Source: Lamellibrachia satsuma (taxonomy: Eukaryota; Annelida; Polychaeta; Sabellida; Siboglinidae). From it: a stretch of DNA of 64,000 bases. The position numbers and the translations under genes are program-made. The stretch's first letter is position 1. Each line of letters starts with the position of its first letter. The notes under the pieces were generated by a model. It was not told the DNA's origin and ran no database searches. It was given only the letters and a program-made list of their open reading frames with translations. Shown here one piece after another: positions 44,511 through 57,599 of this stretch. The DNA lies in contig BSQZ01000001.1 of assembly GCA_033239005.1 (NCBI GenBank), positions 4,470,001-4,534,000 on the forward strand, read 5' to 3'.

Positions 44511-44839
44511 GAACAATTACACAACACTGGTAAGACTCCTACACAGTTTAATGAGGACAGGAAATGGTGGCACACCCTCTAGATCTAGTGCTGCTATATT
44601 TAGTTGTGGCTGGCAAGCTTCAGCACGAACAGCAGCAGTACCAGATAAAATGGGAAACTGCCCTATGTGGGACACAACTGAGGATGTTACACACCCCTGT
44701 GGGAAGCAATTTCACCCTGCTGAAATTACTGCACAAAGACTACTCTGTCATGTATAACATGCCACAATGTGACACATTCAGTTGAACATGGGACTAGGGA
44801 AGAAGAACCAGGACACACATAGCAGTAGTAAACAGTGCA

Positions 44840-45030
44840 GAATCAACAAAGGAAGTATTCATTAGAACAAATTATACAATGATTGTGTAATTCTAGAAGT
44901 CTGAATATATCTAAAACAAATGTCAACCCACAGTGGGGGCACACAGATGGAAAACTGTAGGACTGAATGTGATAAGCCAATGGCTTCCTTATCCCTGTGT
45001 TACCTAGAACCTGGCACTGAGTTATCCAAA
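44840..45030 (+). mobile_element. Highly diverged CR1-like LINE 3' tail
   Basis: Carries the family's 3' UTR landmark GATAAGCCAATGGCTTCCTT and, upstream of it, a diverged tattgtgaatatgtttaaaa-like block. Older than the other tails. Confidence 0.55.
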
Positions 45031-45554
45031 TAATACTTAGTGAATGTTCTACAAAATAAAACTTTCTGTAGCCGGTGCACACACATATTTAGTCATATTG
45101 TAGATTCACCTAAACAGCCACGTACGTCACCATGACATGACACACAAACTGCCACGTTAGCCCTTGCCACATGTACACAATCAATAGAGATGTATCAGTG
45201 AGTCAGGAGGTGGCTCTCGTGCAGGCAGAACTCCTGGCAACTAGTTATTCATGAACACACCACGTGCATTCCTCCTGTCTAATCCTCCTTAGCCGTCTCT
45301 GCACGGATTTCACAAGCAGATATTGAAACCATACTAAGAAGCCCCAACAAAGTGGCTCTGGCACCAATTCCGACACATACGTACACACTAAGTAATAACT
45401 GACATAGGTACAGAGAATATATGGAATGTGTAGTAAACAGAGGAATACAACATAAACTATATAGGCTATAACTGAAAGTTTAACGGTTTTCAACACTGGA
45501 AAAATAATTTGTATTACTAAAATTCCCCCAAAAATATTTAGTCAACTTTACGGA

Positions 45555-45790
45555 CCATTCCTAGTGCAATTAGCCCTACCTCGTGATCATATTTAGGCCT
45601 ACTCCACTCCTGGTGCCACTAGCCCCACCTCCTGATCATATTTAGGCCTACTCCACTCCTGGTGCCACTAGCCCCACCTCCTGATCATATTTAGGCCTAG
45701 TCCACTCCTAGTGCCATTAGCCCCACCTCCTGATCATAATTAGGCCTAGTCCACTCCTAGTGCCATTAGCCCCACCTCCTGATCACAATT
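45555..45790. repeat. Minisatellite, 49-bp unit, about 5 copies
   Basis: Unit CTCCACTCCTGGTGCCACTA GCCCCACCTCCTGATCATAT TTAGGCCTA. Confidence 0.92.
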
Positions 45791-45984
45791 AATTCTGCAG
45801 CAAACATATTTTTTACAAAAACAAATACTGTGTTCGTTTAGAAGAGATTACACATCACTTGTGAAAATGGCACCTAGCTATTCCAAACTGCCTTTCTTCA
45901 GAAAATGTATGACATAAAATACGCTGATACAAGGAAAGGTGAGACTCCTTAATTGTTTGATCAGTACTCAGAATTGCTGCTGCT

Positions 45985-46165
45985 ACCAACAACTACCCAC
46001 GACTACCTATCCTACCTATGGCTACCTACGACTACCTACGACTACCTATGGCTACCTACAACTACCTATGGCTACCTACGACTACCTACAACTACCTACA
46101 ACCACCTACAGCTACCTATGACTACCTACGACTACCTACGACTACCTATGACTACCTACGACTTC
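45985..46165. repeat. Short tandem repeat, 10-bp CTACCTACGA units
   Basis: About 18 copies of CTACCTA(C/T)(G/A)(A/G)-type units. Confidence 0.9.
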
Positions 46166-46980
46166 TTGTGCTAGGATAAACTCACTAAACATTTATTCAC
46201 AGCTCAGATTAAACAATCTGGTACAAGTACCCTTGAACTGTTCAAAGGAACGCTGCTAATCCCCAGCAGACTAGGGCAAACTATAAAAGATTCTGAATTC
46301 TCAACATCTTTATTCTCTAATATGGAGACAAATATCATTTCCTGAAGCATTTCAAAACATCTGAGCAGTTTGCCTTTGAGCAGCTCAGACCGGAAAGGGC
46401 ACTATAAAAATAGACGTGATTGACTATTTGAAGAAGAAATGTAGCAAACTGACTTTAACATCGTCCAACGACTAGAAGTCTAGCAGCACGCTCACACTGT
46501 ATTTGGTGGATGAACATGTGGCATAGTTCCAAGCCCAGATATTGAAAATGGAGCAGATTATCATTTCAGACAGATTTGCTTATTTTGGGATGGAAATTCG
46601 ACTGTGCAAAACATGTTTGACAATGAATCCTACACGCCCAAGACATGAGCAGCAAACAGAAAATGAAACTTCTGTTCTGGCTCCATTATGAGCCAAACAT
46701 GGTTGTTCAAGGATATTTTAGGCAGAATGAGGTTGGTGGCTATGCCAGACTGCCACTGATATTGATAGAGAGCCAACGGCTGCTACAGGGTGTTGCTAAC
46801 ACTGCCTGGCGGACTAGTGCACATGGATGAGATAAAGTCTACATTCTAGTGGCAGTATTCACCAAGGAATGCAATTTCCCCAAAAAGAACACCTTGTACC
46901 AATATTAGGACACGTGTTTCCATATGACTTTCAATATGGCTGCCTGAGTGGCAGTTGGTGGTGCAGGCTTACTAGCTGAA

Positions 46981-47385
46981 TGGCATTAATTAATAGCCGC
47001 CTTGACTATTGTAATTCACTACTAAATAACATTGCTAAAAGAGAGTTGGCTAAACTCCAACGAGTACAAAATTGTTTGGCACGTATGGTTCTCAGGGTAC
47101 TTCGGTTTTCACCATCACTACCACTACTTTAAACAGTTACACTGGCTTCCTGTTTCTTATCGAATTAATTTTAAGCTGTCCACTCTTACATATCATGCTC
47201 TATCTACACAACAACCACCCTACTTGACTAGTCTCCTGCATCTTTCAAATATCCCTAGGCAGCTCAGATCATCAATTTCACAACCACTTATTGTGCCTAA
47301 AACAAAACTTCACTTGGATAAACGTGCTTTCTCTGTCACTGCGCCTAGGGTCTGGAATGAACTCCAGAAAGAGTGGATATGTTGA
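46981..47385 (+). pseudogene. LINE reverse transcriptase C-terminus (L2/CR1-like), truncated
   Basis: Reads SRLDYCNSLLNNIAKRELAK LQRVQNCLARMVLR, then, after a frame change, LKQLHWLPVSYRINFK and KRAFSVTAPRVWNELQKEW. These are classical 3' end motifs of L2/CR1-type RTs. The catalytic part is absent. It ends at the boundary of the inverted-repeat element at 47391. Confidence 0.85.
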
Positions 47386-47390
47386 GTACT

Positions 47391-48318
47391 GGGGAAAGCA
47401 GTCTTAGTTGAGCCACCCATGTTTCCCAGGGAACTACAGAAGCTACAGAAGCGAGATACAAGGTACCACCCAGTGACTGAACATGTTATTAGAACACGAC
47501 GGACTTATAATCGGTTACATTTGTCAGAATATGTGAGCTAAAAGTATGTTTTTTATGTTTTTCGAAACTTTTAGGAACTGTGATTAATGTCTGCTGGTAC
47601 GTAAACTATCAATGCATGTGACCAGACTTTGTTGTTTGTGCACTTACAAATGGTTTAGCTAATAATAGCTATGCACAGAGAAGAAGATTATGTATATCAC
47701 TTCAAGCATTAATAAGATGTTAATTAAATAAACTTAATTGTCAAAATGGGGCTAGTTGAGCCACCCAAGACCCAAGGGAGGTTTAGTTGAGCAGCGAATA
47801 AAGAACGAAGACAAGTGATCTTTACCCCAAAATACATCAAGGAATTAATTTTTCCAAACAAATTGGGACTTTGGATAGTTACAAGGCAACATAATAGCAG
47901 TTAGTTACAACTTACAGTGGTTGTGATTTACCTTAAGTCTATATTAATTGTGTTGACTTATTAATTAAGTGTGTAGACTTGACAGAGACGTGTTGTACCA
48001 ATTGGGTAGATGTGTTGTGTTGGCTGAGTTGTTACAATTTTTTTGTACAAGGCCTATGTGAATTATACAAATAAAGCATTTACCTTACTAATTCTACACT
48101 GTGCCTCAACTTACCCTTACCAAGTGTTAGTTGAGCCAGCTTACAAACCCTATTTGAATCAGTTAGATATAATTAGCTATGCATGCTAGATATATTATCT
48201 TGGTATAAAATGATTTATTAATAATCATAGAGAGTAAAAACAATTTTGACTCATAAATACGATTGCGCCCTAGACATCAAAAAGAATTAAAACTGGCTGA
48301 ACTAACACTGCCTTCCCC
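47391..48318. mobile_element. Inverted-repeat DNA element, non-autonomous
   Basis: The left end GGGGAAAGCAGTCTTAGTTG AGCCA matches the reverse complement of the right end (GGGGAAGGCAGTGTTAGTTC AGCCA) over about 25 bases. The string TAGTTGAGCCA recurs inside near 47751, 47788 and 48126 as subterminal repeats. No transposase frame is seen. Target duplication unclear (TA possible). Superfamily unassigned. Confidence 0.65.
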
Positions 48319-48859
48319 TATGTCTGGACTGAGACATTAAATACACTCACATATCTCCTTTACTTTAGACTGACATTGAAATCTAGGTCACAACAATAAC
48401 ACAACAAATCGTTGACTCAGAGATCTCATCTAACTTCACATGGTGATATGAAAGTGTACCTGGCACTTCTTGTTGGGGGTTAACCTGCCGGGGGTCATAT
48501 CAAATTCCCATATGTAAGCAGCAGCCTTTTGAACCAACAATTCTCCAAGGGTTTAACTTTAGTTTGGATTTAGAAAAACAATGTTTTTTTTCAATATAAA
48601 GGTTAATAATCCTTGACGTTCAACCTACAGTGTTATGCTCTCTGTATTTTTGGTAAATCATCCCCGACTTACAAAGTCCTTGGTCAAACTACAAGTGCTG
48701 AATACTTAGGTAAATAGAACAATTATATATATTGCACTGTATAGAGAGATTAAAGCATGCCCTGTTTTATAAGTAGTTTTAGAAGAGGCCAGTGCAAGGA
48801 GAAACATCATTCTAGCAAATAAGCAATCAGACATAACAGGTACATGCACTCTGTGCATA

Positions 48860-48970
48860 CACGGTATTTGTAGTTTATGCCAGTGTGGATGTGGTACATG
48901 GTATGTGTAGTTTATGCCAGTGTGGACGTGGTACATGGTATGTGCAGTTGATGCCAGTGTGGATGTTGTA
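48860..48970. repeat. Tandem repeat, 37-bp unit, 3 copies
   Basis: Unit TGTAGTTTATGCCAGTGTGG ATGTGGTACATGGTATG. Confidence 0.8.
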
Positions 48971-49520
48971 CTAAATAATGACATTCCTACTTATGAAGGT
49001 CCCATGAGAGTTGATGTGATCCCAAGGTGAGCCAAGGAAACTAGCCAAGGTTGGGACATGAACTCACATGTATTGATTGCTAACCCCAGTACACACATTA
49101 ATTATTTGCTTTCAGACCTAATTAACACAAGAACTGCCATATATGAACAACAGAAACCACTGGTGCCAGTCAGGATCTGTCTGACTGTAACTGATGTTGA
49201 AGGGAGGAGGGTCCCACTACACACACAGACACTGGGCTGGTGAACTGAGGGGTACATTACTGGTAGCTTAAGGTGCCCTCCACAGTTGCTACCAGTAACT
49301 GTGTCAGTAGGCCTGTAAAACAGTTCCACCCTAGAGTGTACTGTCTGACACAAGCCACGTGGACAGACACACACACAGCCACACAGACAGCTGTGTGTGC
49401 CATCTGTTTACATGTGGGAACTCAACTGACTGCATGCCCTGTGTCTCTGTTCTCATTAATAATCTACACTGAATCACCAGATCACTAGTATAACTGTTCT
49501 CCTCCCTGTGTAGTGCTGTT

Positions 49521-49970
49521 GGGGTAAGACCACAGTTGAACTTCCTGTTTATTGTTTCACACGAATGTAGGGCGTATGAAATTGTAAAATGGGAACTTAA
49601 TAAATTAATATTATGTGACATGAGTGCCTTTGAGCAGGAATATTCACAGGTTTGTTTCTAGAAGCTATTGGCTGTGAAACAGTGCTTTTTTAGAGTTTAA
49701 CTGGTGGAGGGATTTATGGAATTTTTCGGCTATGGGCCATGTGGGCGCATGGATGCGTGGCTATTTTTGTAAATATTGACAGGCATCGCACATGGGGACG
49801 TTTTAAAAGAGCTGGAGGTACGTGATTTTGATCAAAGCTGGGGAGCACGTCAGTGAGATGATGGCAGTTGCTGTGAAAAAGTTTCAGAATTTTTGATGGT
49901 CAGGTTTTCTTATAATCAGACAAAATGTTAACATGGCCACCAATGCAATTCTCTACTGTGGTCTGTCCCC
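49521..49970. mobile_element. MITE, copy 1, with 4-bp target duplication
   Basis: The ends GGGGTAAGACCACAGTTG and (reverse complement of the right end) GGGGACAGACCACAGTAG form an 18-bp terminal inverted repeat. TGTT flanks both sides (49517-49520, 49971-49974). The empty site is visible nearby: 50045-50062 contains the uninterrupted GTAGTGCTGTTGTCAG. A second copy lies inverted at 59305-59760. No coding capacity. Confidence 0.82.
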
Positions 49971-49984
49971 TGTTGTCAGAGCTT

Positions 49985-50062
49985 GACCAAACTGTTCTCC
50001 CTGTGTAGTGATGGTGTCAGAGCTTGACCAAACTGCTCTCCCTGTGTAGTGCTGTTGTCAGG
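49985..50062. repeat. Short tandem repeat carrying MITE empty site
   Basis: Copies of GTCAGAGCTTGACCAAACTG followed by CTCCCTGTGTAGTGCTGTT. The third copy, upstream at 49498-49520, is split by the MITE. Confidence 0.8.
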
Positions 50063-50564
50063 GCTGAACCAGGGCAAGGTGTACACCAGTGTCTCATCAC
50101 CCCTGGGCTGTCTCAACTAGAAGGGTCTTACAGATAGGTTGAATATGACAAACCAACAGAAGTCGGGCTGAGTAACCCAGGAAAGGTGTCACATGAAATA
50201 ACCTGGTGATCACTCTCCTCCTATCTATTCCTCCACAGTCTAAAAAGCATAACATAGTATACACAATACATCAATCATCTGAGCTGTAATTTAATAACTA
50301 AATTTAAATGTACCACTGCATGTGATATTTCGTTAACAACACATTTAGAAATGTGTGCATGCATACATGCATGTATAAATATTCTATTATAATCACTGTT
50401 TAAATCTAACTATTCATTTATGTTTCAAAAGTTGACCAATTTGCAACCTTGTTGACTCATCCCTATCAACAGCACATGGCTTCAACTGATACTGCCTCCA
50501 TTTCAGTTGTATTGATGGGTATTAATGTAGCAATAGTACATGCTAATTGTAAATCTTATGGACA

Positions 50565-50835
50565 TGCGGACACACGAACAAATGGACACACAAACACATG
50601 GACACATGGGCAAATGGACACAAGAACAAATGGACACACGAACAAATGGACACATCGACACACGGACAAATGAACACATCGACAAAATGGACAAACGAAC
50701 AAAGGGACAAATGGACACACGGACAAATGAACACACGGACAAATGGACACACGGACAAAGGGACAAATGGGCACACAGACAAATGGACACATGGGCAAAT
50801 GGACACACGGACAAATGGACACATGGGCATGACAC
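50565..50835. repeat. Short tandem repeat, 14-16-bp units
   Basis: Units such as GGACACACGGACAAAT and GGACACATGGGCAAAT, about 18 copies, with several alternating variants. Confidence 0.92.
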
Positions 50836-51119
50836 ATGGCATTAGTGGACATATCATATCCACATAACTAGACACTGGACAGTGAGTTTGGTCAATAGTT
50901 GATACTGGCCACAAAGTAATCTGGTTCACAAATTACACATTCTACAGACCTGCCCAGCTGGCTACTCTCAAAGGATCAGTCTACATTAGTTGTGACTTAT
51001 TTACATGGATTCTACACAGGCACATGTAACAACTGTAGTTAATAAGCAGAGGTAATATATGGATATAACATTAAACGTTGCTTTATCAGTCAGGGATCTC
51101 CTTTGCATTCAAAACATCT

Positions 51120-51350
51120 GTGAGTAGACAAAACTAAGGCCTGGTTTACATGAGACTCAGCCAAAACTAGACTGGTCGACAAGAGACTCAGTCAAGATTA
51201 GAATCTGAGGCTTGCTCTACAAAAGACTAAGCCAAGTCTAGAGTGTGACGCTTGCTCTACAAGAGACTCAGCCAATATTAGAGTCTGATGCCTGGTCTAT
51301 GAGGCCTGGTCTACAAGAGACTCAGCTAAGATCAGAGTCAGAGGCCTGGT
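51120..51350. repeat. Degenerate 40-bp tandem repeat, about 5 copies
   Basis: Unit GCCTGGTCTACAAGAGACTC AGCCAAGATTAGAGTCTGAG. Confidence 0.8.
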
Positions 51351-51754
51351 CTACTGGGGTATGGTCCCTGGGTGAGAAATAGAGTCCAGGTCTGCTCAAC
51401 TTGGGATTGGGTCAGAATTAGTGATGTATTTCACTACAACACCTAGTGTGGGTTATTTAAGTTCACCCTTGTTAAGTACTACTGTCCATACATTGTCTTG
51501 TCAGGACAACAAAGACAGGAACACAATGACAAAACCCACAGTTCAATGTGCTACTGTATGTCCCAGATTCAAACTCCCAGTTCACACATCCTGTTGTTCG
51601 TGACAGTCAATATTAATTTTTGTAACAGCCAATGCACCAATGAATGGTGCAGTGAAGCGTGGCCAATACAAAGACTATCAAATATACCTGGTAGTTATCA
51701 TATTGCCACAGGCTAGTATTTAAAACCAGTTGATTCGTTTGTATTTGTGGGTCC

Positions 51755-52420
51755 CATATGAGACTACACAGAGACAGGGAGTACCACTACTATATGAGAC
51801 TACACAGAGACAGGGAGTACCACTACTATATGAGACTACACAGAGACAGGGAGTACCACTACTATATGAGACTACACAGAGACAGGGAGTACCACTACTA
51901 TATGACTACACAGAGACAGGGAGTACCACTACTATATGACTACACTGAGACAGGGAGTACCACTACCATATGAGATTACACAGAGACAGGGAGTACCACT
52001 ACCATATGACTACACAGAGACAGGGAGTACTACTACCATATGAGATTACACAGAGACAGGGAGTACCACTACCATATGAGATTACACAGAGACAGGGAGT
52101 ACCACTACCATATGACTACACAGAGACAGGGAGTACCACTACCATATGACTACACTGAGACAGGGAGTACCACTACTATATGACTACACAGAGACAGGGA
52201 GTACCTCTACTATATGACTACACAGAGACAGGGAGTACCACTACTATTATGACTACACAGAGACAGGGAGTACCACTACCATATGAGATTACACAGAGAC
52301 AGGGAGTATCACTACTATATGAGACTACACAGAGACAGGGAGTACCACTACTATATGAGACTACACAGAGACAGGGAGTACCACTACTATATGACTACAC
52401 AGAGACAGAGAGTACCACAG
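51755..52420. repeat. Minisatellite, 33-36-bp unit, about 20 copies
   Basis: Unit ATGAGACTACACAGAGACAG GGAGTACCACTACTAT. Copies with and without GAG alternate. Confidence 0.95.
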
Positions 52421-52849
52421 CTAACCAATCACATAATTTTTTCGGCTCCACAAAAGAAGAAATAGTTTCTTTCCATCTACAATTAAAGACCAGAATTCTC
52501 TACCTCCAAGCATTATTAATGCAATTTGTTAGATACATTCCAGACCAGTCTCACTAAACACCTAAGGGACTGGCTGACTGGTCACCATGTGCACTGGCGT
52601 GGTGTGTCTGAAGGAGATTATCTGCCAGTCCAGAGGCAGACACAGGAGCCACAAGTTGTAAATGAGATCACTGCATAAAGAGATCACAGTTTACTGAGTG
52701 AGTACATTTTGAAGCAACCTGTAAACATTACTGTGTGTAGTCCATGTACTACACACAGTAGTGCAATAAAGCAGGACTGGCATTTAATCAGGTCAGTAAT
52801 AACAACCTCACAGTGAATCAACTTCCCACAGGTAGCATGTCAGAAGTCT

Positions 52850-53160
52850 GAGGTTGGTGTAAATTACCAGGGTTTCTCCATAAGTAAAGCGGAATAACCC
52901 CACCATTAATATCACACACATTAAAGATATGTTCTTATACAGCAGAATGTCCTTGGGACTGCTCAAAGCACTTTACCCTTCACTCCCTGGCAGTCACCCC
53001 CTGGCAGACCTATGTTCCTTCCAACACTAACTCAACTGTTCTGGGGAACATTCAGCCACATGGTAATTACTGCATGAAAGCTATTTGTTCACGTTTCCAC
53101 AGCAAAAAGAAGATTTGATCCCTTGATTCTAAGTCCATAACCACCATATAATCATTATAG
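52850..53160 (-). mobile_element. Degraded tRNA-derived SINE, reverse orientation
   Basis: Read on the minus strand, 53100-53160 shows a tRNA-like head: TGGTGGTTATGGACTTAGAA followed by a B-box-like GGGATCAAATCTTC. A unique body follows. No target duplication recognised. Confidence 0.5.
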
Positions 53161-53164
53161 CTTT

Positions 53165-55800
53165 GATTCAATATAAAAAAATTACAACCTGTCAATTTTT
53201 ATTCTTAAAATATCATATTTTATTACCCTTAAAATGTATAATATTTAATAAACAAAATGCTGAGGAGGCCTGCATAGCTTTCCAGTCAGTGCCTGTTGCA
53301 AAGGGGCAGCTTCTGAAGTTAACGACACCTTTACTAATAAACAATCTCTTACTTATTTCCCTAGGTAGTGTACAGCCTACTTCTTAAGCACTAAAGTTCA
53401 AGAGATGTCTCTATGCAAGGGATGGTGCTTGTTACCTGGCCAATATCCTGTTAGAGACAGCAATCACAATGTGGTTGTCAAAGCTCAGACAAGAGGTACT
53501 GAAAGAGATTAACAAGAAAGGACTCTTGTGTTGTAGGATTGGTCCTGGCCATTCACACAATGACATGGCACCATAATAGATCCCCCCATTCTTAAAACAC
53601 AACAATAAAATACAACCTGCCAGACCGACAGGTTGTCTCTTTACATAGCAAACCAACTTATAAGGATTCTGCATACCAGTAATGTCAATATTTATGCTAT
53701 TCCAAGCAAACACACACACATGGTCATTGGCCAGCATGTGCGGCACTGCACCCACATGTTTGCATACAGCAGCTTACAGACACTATATGTTGCTGCACTG
53801 AAGCTGCTGTTGATACTGTTGACAAGATATCTAAACACTAAAACAGTCAGAACTTTTCAACAAGAATACACAAAACAACACCTGATATGTTATACTTTAT
53901 GAGGCAGAGAACAAGACTGTTTTTTGGTAGTTTCCAGGGCTTCCTTGTCAACCTCCGACAGTTGTCTGTAAGAATATGATAACTATTTGACCTGTGATAA
54001 TCTGTTACTTCTGCCTGCCTGAAGTTCTCAGTCTTGTTGTTACAGCTACAGCCTGATACAAGGTCCATATGTCATCACAGAGTGTGTAACTGAGACACTG
54101 CTCTGCCTCATGTGGCCAGTAGACAATTGATAACATAACCAGCAGACTGGAATCTTCCCTCAATTCCTCCCTTTCATGGGTCTGTGTAGCTGAACAAGTA
54201 ATCCCTCACTTTCAGTTTTTTATTTTACCTATACAAAAAACATTGTTGGTAAAGTGTCAAAGTTCTTGGAAGTGTTCACGCCATAAATTCAATCCTTTCC
54301 CGCTTCCCAATCAGTCACACAAGGTTGATGAACTCTAGCAAACTTAATATAAGTCTCTGCTGTTTAGCTGGATAACACCAAATTAGGGAAATATTCTTTT
54401 TGTGTTTGAAAAAAGTTTTATTAATTTGTAGTTTTGTTTTGATTATTCAACAATGATGTGTCAAAACACATGATTTACCAGTAAAAAATATAGAGACAGA
54501 CTTGCTGTTGTCAGACCAAAATTGTTATTATGACTGGTCTACCAGCCTGAGTTTCCAAGGACCAAGGTGCAAAGGAAGTGTCTTATACTTTAACAAAATC
54601 AGTATGCATACCATCACTTCCCACTATATTGTTGTCTACTTCCAGGAAAATTTCAATTATTGTGATGAGTGGTAAGACCTCTCTTTAAAATATCATGTTT
54701 TATGTAAACATTTTGCTGGTAACTACATCATTGTGCTACGTATTATGCTTAGATAATGGGTTCAACCTACGAAAAATTTTCTTTTGGTGAAAACATTGAT
54801 TATATTTTAGTCAAACTGCATTTTAGCCATCTCCACTAAATATGGATCGTTTAGTTTTGTCAGTCATGACTGGTTCGCTGTGACGGAAAATAGTTGGACA
54901 GATGCTGTGTATAGGTTTTTTAACAATAACTAATAATAACAAACAACACAATAACAACCACCGTCACAACAAGATTTGGATAACTGCAACATTTATTTTG
55001 TCATGAACTTTAACAATCAGTAAATATTTACTTTCTCTGTGTTTGCTATAACATTCCCAATGCTCTTTCCAAGTGAAATAATCAACTACTTAGTCAAAAT
55101 TAATATCTGACAAATTCTTCAGGAGGTGAAGACACAACATGAAACCAGTATGACATAATTAACTTCACATAAGGGCTATTTATAAGGCACATATTAACCC
55201 TAACATGTGGTGGACATGGCATAAGGCCCTATAATGTGATATGGATACTCCCTCCCCAGAATGTGTGGGGAAATGAGACCAGATGGTGAAGCTTGAGCAA
55301 GGAAAAGAGACGTGACCAGTGGCTTTGTTTACCTGCCCCAGCTGAGGGGGGCTATTAGAGTATCAGCCTGCCCACTGGCCACTGACAACACTGAGTGACT
55401 ACCCACAATACACTGCCTGTCCCACTGACTCAACCTCTCACAACCACTTGGCTATCTTTGATCCACTCAAACTGATTTTTCCCAGAAGGGAACACACCAT
55501 TCTCCATGGCATGTCCCACATACCCACTCCAGCCTGAGGATTACATAAACACCCTTTCCACAAGGGTCAATAGCCACTTCTTGAAAACTGTTAACAGTCC
55601 TCCCTCCTTTGTAAGATAACTGTTAACCTTTCTCTGAAACCAAGTTTAGATCCTGTTACCCGTACTGTGTACACACAGCAAACAATTGTGGCTAAGGAGG
55701 CTTTTATGGAGTTGCAGTCCTATATCCGTTTTGATATTCTCAAGTTGACTCTCGCGACACACATACACAGTCACACACACCCACAGACACTACAGCAGTG
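53165..55800. other. Long unique stretch without recognised gene
   Basis: No tandem array, no transposon end and no supported exon was recognised, which is unusual for this window. Confidence 0.55.
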
Positions 55801-55808
55801 GCACTGAC

Positions 55809-55881
55809 CGTCGACCAGACTGTGTGGTCTCTGCCGTTTGGTGGCCTTGTTCTTGCTACGGCGTCTCTGGTTAGTTGACAT
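55809..55881 (-). CDS. Possible first coding exon (24 codons, basic N-terminus)
   Basis: An ATG at 55881, with an in-frame TAA nine bases upstream, opens a 24-codon stretch rich in Arg and Lys (MSTNQRRRSKNK...). It ends at a good GTCAGT donor in phase 1. Being minus-strand and upstream of the RhoGEF exons, it could be that gene's first coding exon, because family N-termini before the PDZ domain are short, basic and poorly conserved. No sequence similarity proves it, and the intron to the next confirmed exon would be more than 13 kb. It could equally be chance or belong to another transcript. Confidence 0.3.
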
Positions 55882-56139
55882 CTCTCCTTAGGTAATCCGT
55901 GTGATAATGGTGTAGAATAATCAACAGTGACAAAAGACTTTACTTCCCTGTCCATAAGGAACTGGGTCACTGAGAGACCTTCCTGGCAGACATGTTGAAA
56001 CACCTGACATGACCTCTCACAGTCTGCCTGCCAATCACCAGTCAGTGAACCTGCTACAGTCCATGTCAAAATGTCTGTCAACATGTATGATGGCAACAAC
56101 AAAGGACACATAACAATTACCATGATCAGTGTCAACTCT

Positions 56140-57590
56140 ACTCATTGTCCACTGTCTAATAGCCATGACAAGTAACCAGGGCTAGTTAGGACAATAATTA
56201 ACGCCCACTTACTGCAAGGTACTAATTATCTCATAAGGCACGATTGATATCATTTGTACATGAATGCCAAACAGAATAATTACTAATAACTGTAGTAAAT
56301 AATGTTAATGTGACAAACGGAATGGATCTGTTTCTTCTTAATAATTATGTGGAAATTAGTTAAACACTTAAAATAATTATATCAACTTGAAGAACTAAAT
56401 TTTATATAAAGTAGTTTGTGACTTTACGTCTGTCTTTCTGTTCCCTCGCATGTATGAGGTGGACAATTTTTAGGCGTGCCACGGTTCATATATAAAAAAT
56501 TCAATATTCCCGGGGGTGGGGTAGGGATATTACAAAGGACCTATGTGGACGTTTAGCTTGCATTATGCAACTCACACGTCTCACAGTGCGTACAATTGTT
56601 AGCAACACTGCATGTTTTCTACGATTATACCAAGTTACGTGATCTACGTGAAATGTCCACATACGTTCTTTCCCACAGCTTGACACCGGCAGTTGGACAT
56701 CATTTTGGGGCATGAAGATGTCATCGCCATTGCACTAAGAAAACTTGCTTGGACAGTGCAAGGAGTCATAAGTTCTTTCAGTGACAGCCTTTTCTCCCGT
56801 GCAGTGCTGGACAACTCTGCTAGTTAGCAATAGAAATAAGTATTATAAATTAATTATGTCAACGAGAAGATCGAGGGGAGGATGAAAGATGGAGGGGGCT
56901 GCAGATAGAAAATTATGGAAAGAAAGAACAGAAAGATTGACTTGACAATATTGTACCTGTATGTGACCCTCGCCCCTATACACAGGGAACAAGGAGGAAG
57001 AGCACATGTCAGTTGTAGAGCTTCCTGTGTTCTCCTTTTTTATATTAATTAATGCATGCGACAACCTCTAAATGAGGTCAGGTTCTTTCATGTCAACCAT
57101 GAAATATCCTATGTGCCATTGTATCAGCATGCGAGCTGTGACCAGACTCTGTGAAACACATATTTAAGGAAGTCTGGCTTCCTTTCACAGTCAAACATTG
57201 TTCTCTCTGAACCTTTTGAGATTCTGTCAGTGTCAGCCTCATCTGCTATGTGGTGTAATGTGACTACAAATGATACAATTATACAATACAGAAAGTTTCA
57301 TATGCTCTACACACTGAGAGGTCTGTGCTACAGAGAGCTCTGTGGTACAGAGACATCTGTGGTAAAGAGAGCTCTGTGCTACAGAGACCTCTGTGCTACT
57401 GGTGGCATTCATTGTCAGGGTCTAATTCGTTTGTTGTATTCTATTTGCATCTCAATGCCTTCAGGTTGTTGAACAATTAGATGCATGTGACATTTTGTTG
57501 CATTACACTAGAGAATGAGAAAAGGGTGAAATGCATTGCAGCAATTTAGCACAAAAATTAGACACAAATGAATATGCTGTAATCCAGTGA
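56140..57590. other. Upstream region of candidate first exon, nothing identified
   Basis: AT-rich sequence with only minor GCTCTGTG(C/G)TACAGAGA repeats near 57315-57410. If 55809-55881 is truly the first coding exon, the promoter may lie here. No clear core promoter was seen. Confidence 0.4.
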
Positions 57591-57599
57591 TCACTTCAG

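Noticed and set aside
46500..46960. Plus-strand fragments suggesting a decayed transposase or pol (for example MEIRLCKTC)
   Set aside because: Frames are too broken and no conserved block could be identified with confidence.
53847..54068. Minus-strand 73-codon frame considered as a possible PDZ or upstream exon
   Set aside because: It lacks PDZ signatures and has no donor in a matching phase at its end.
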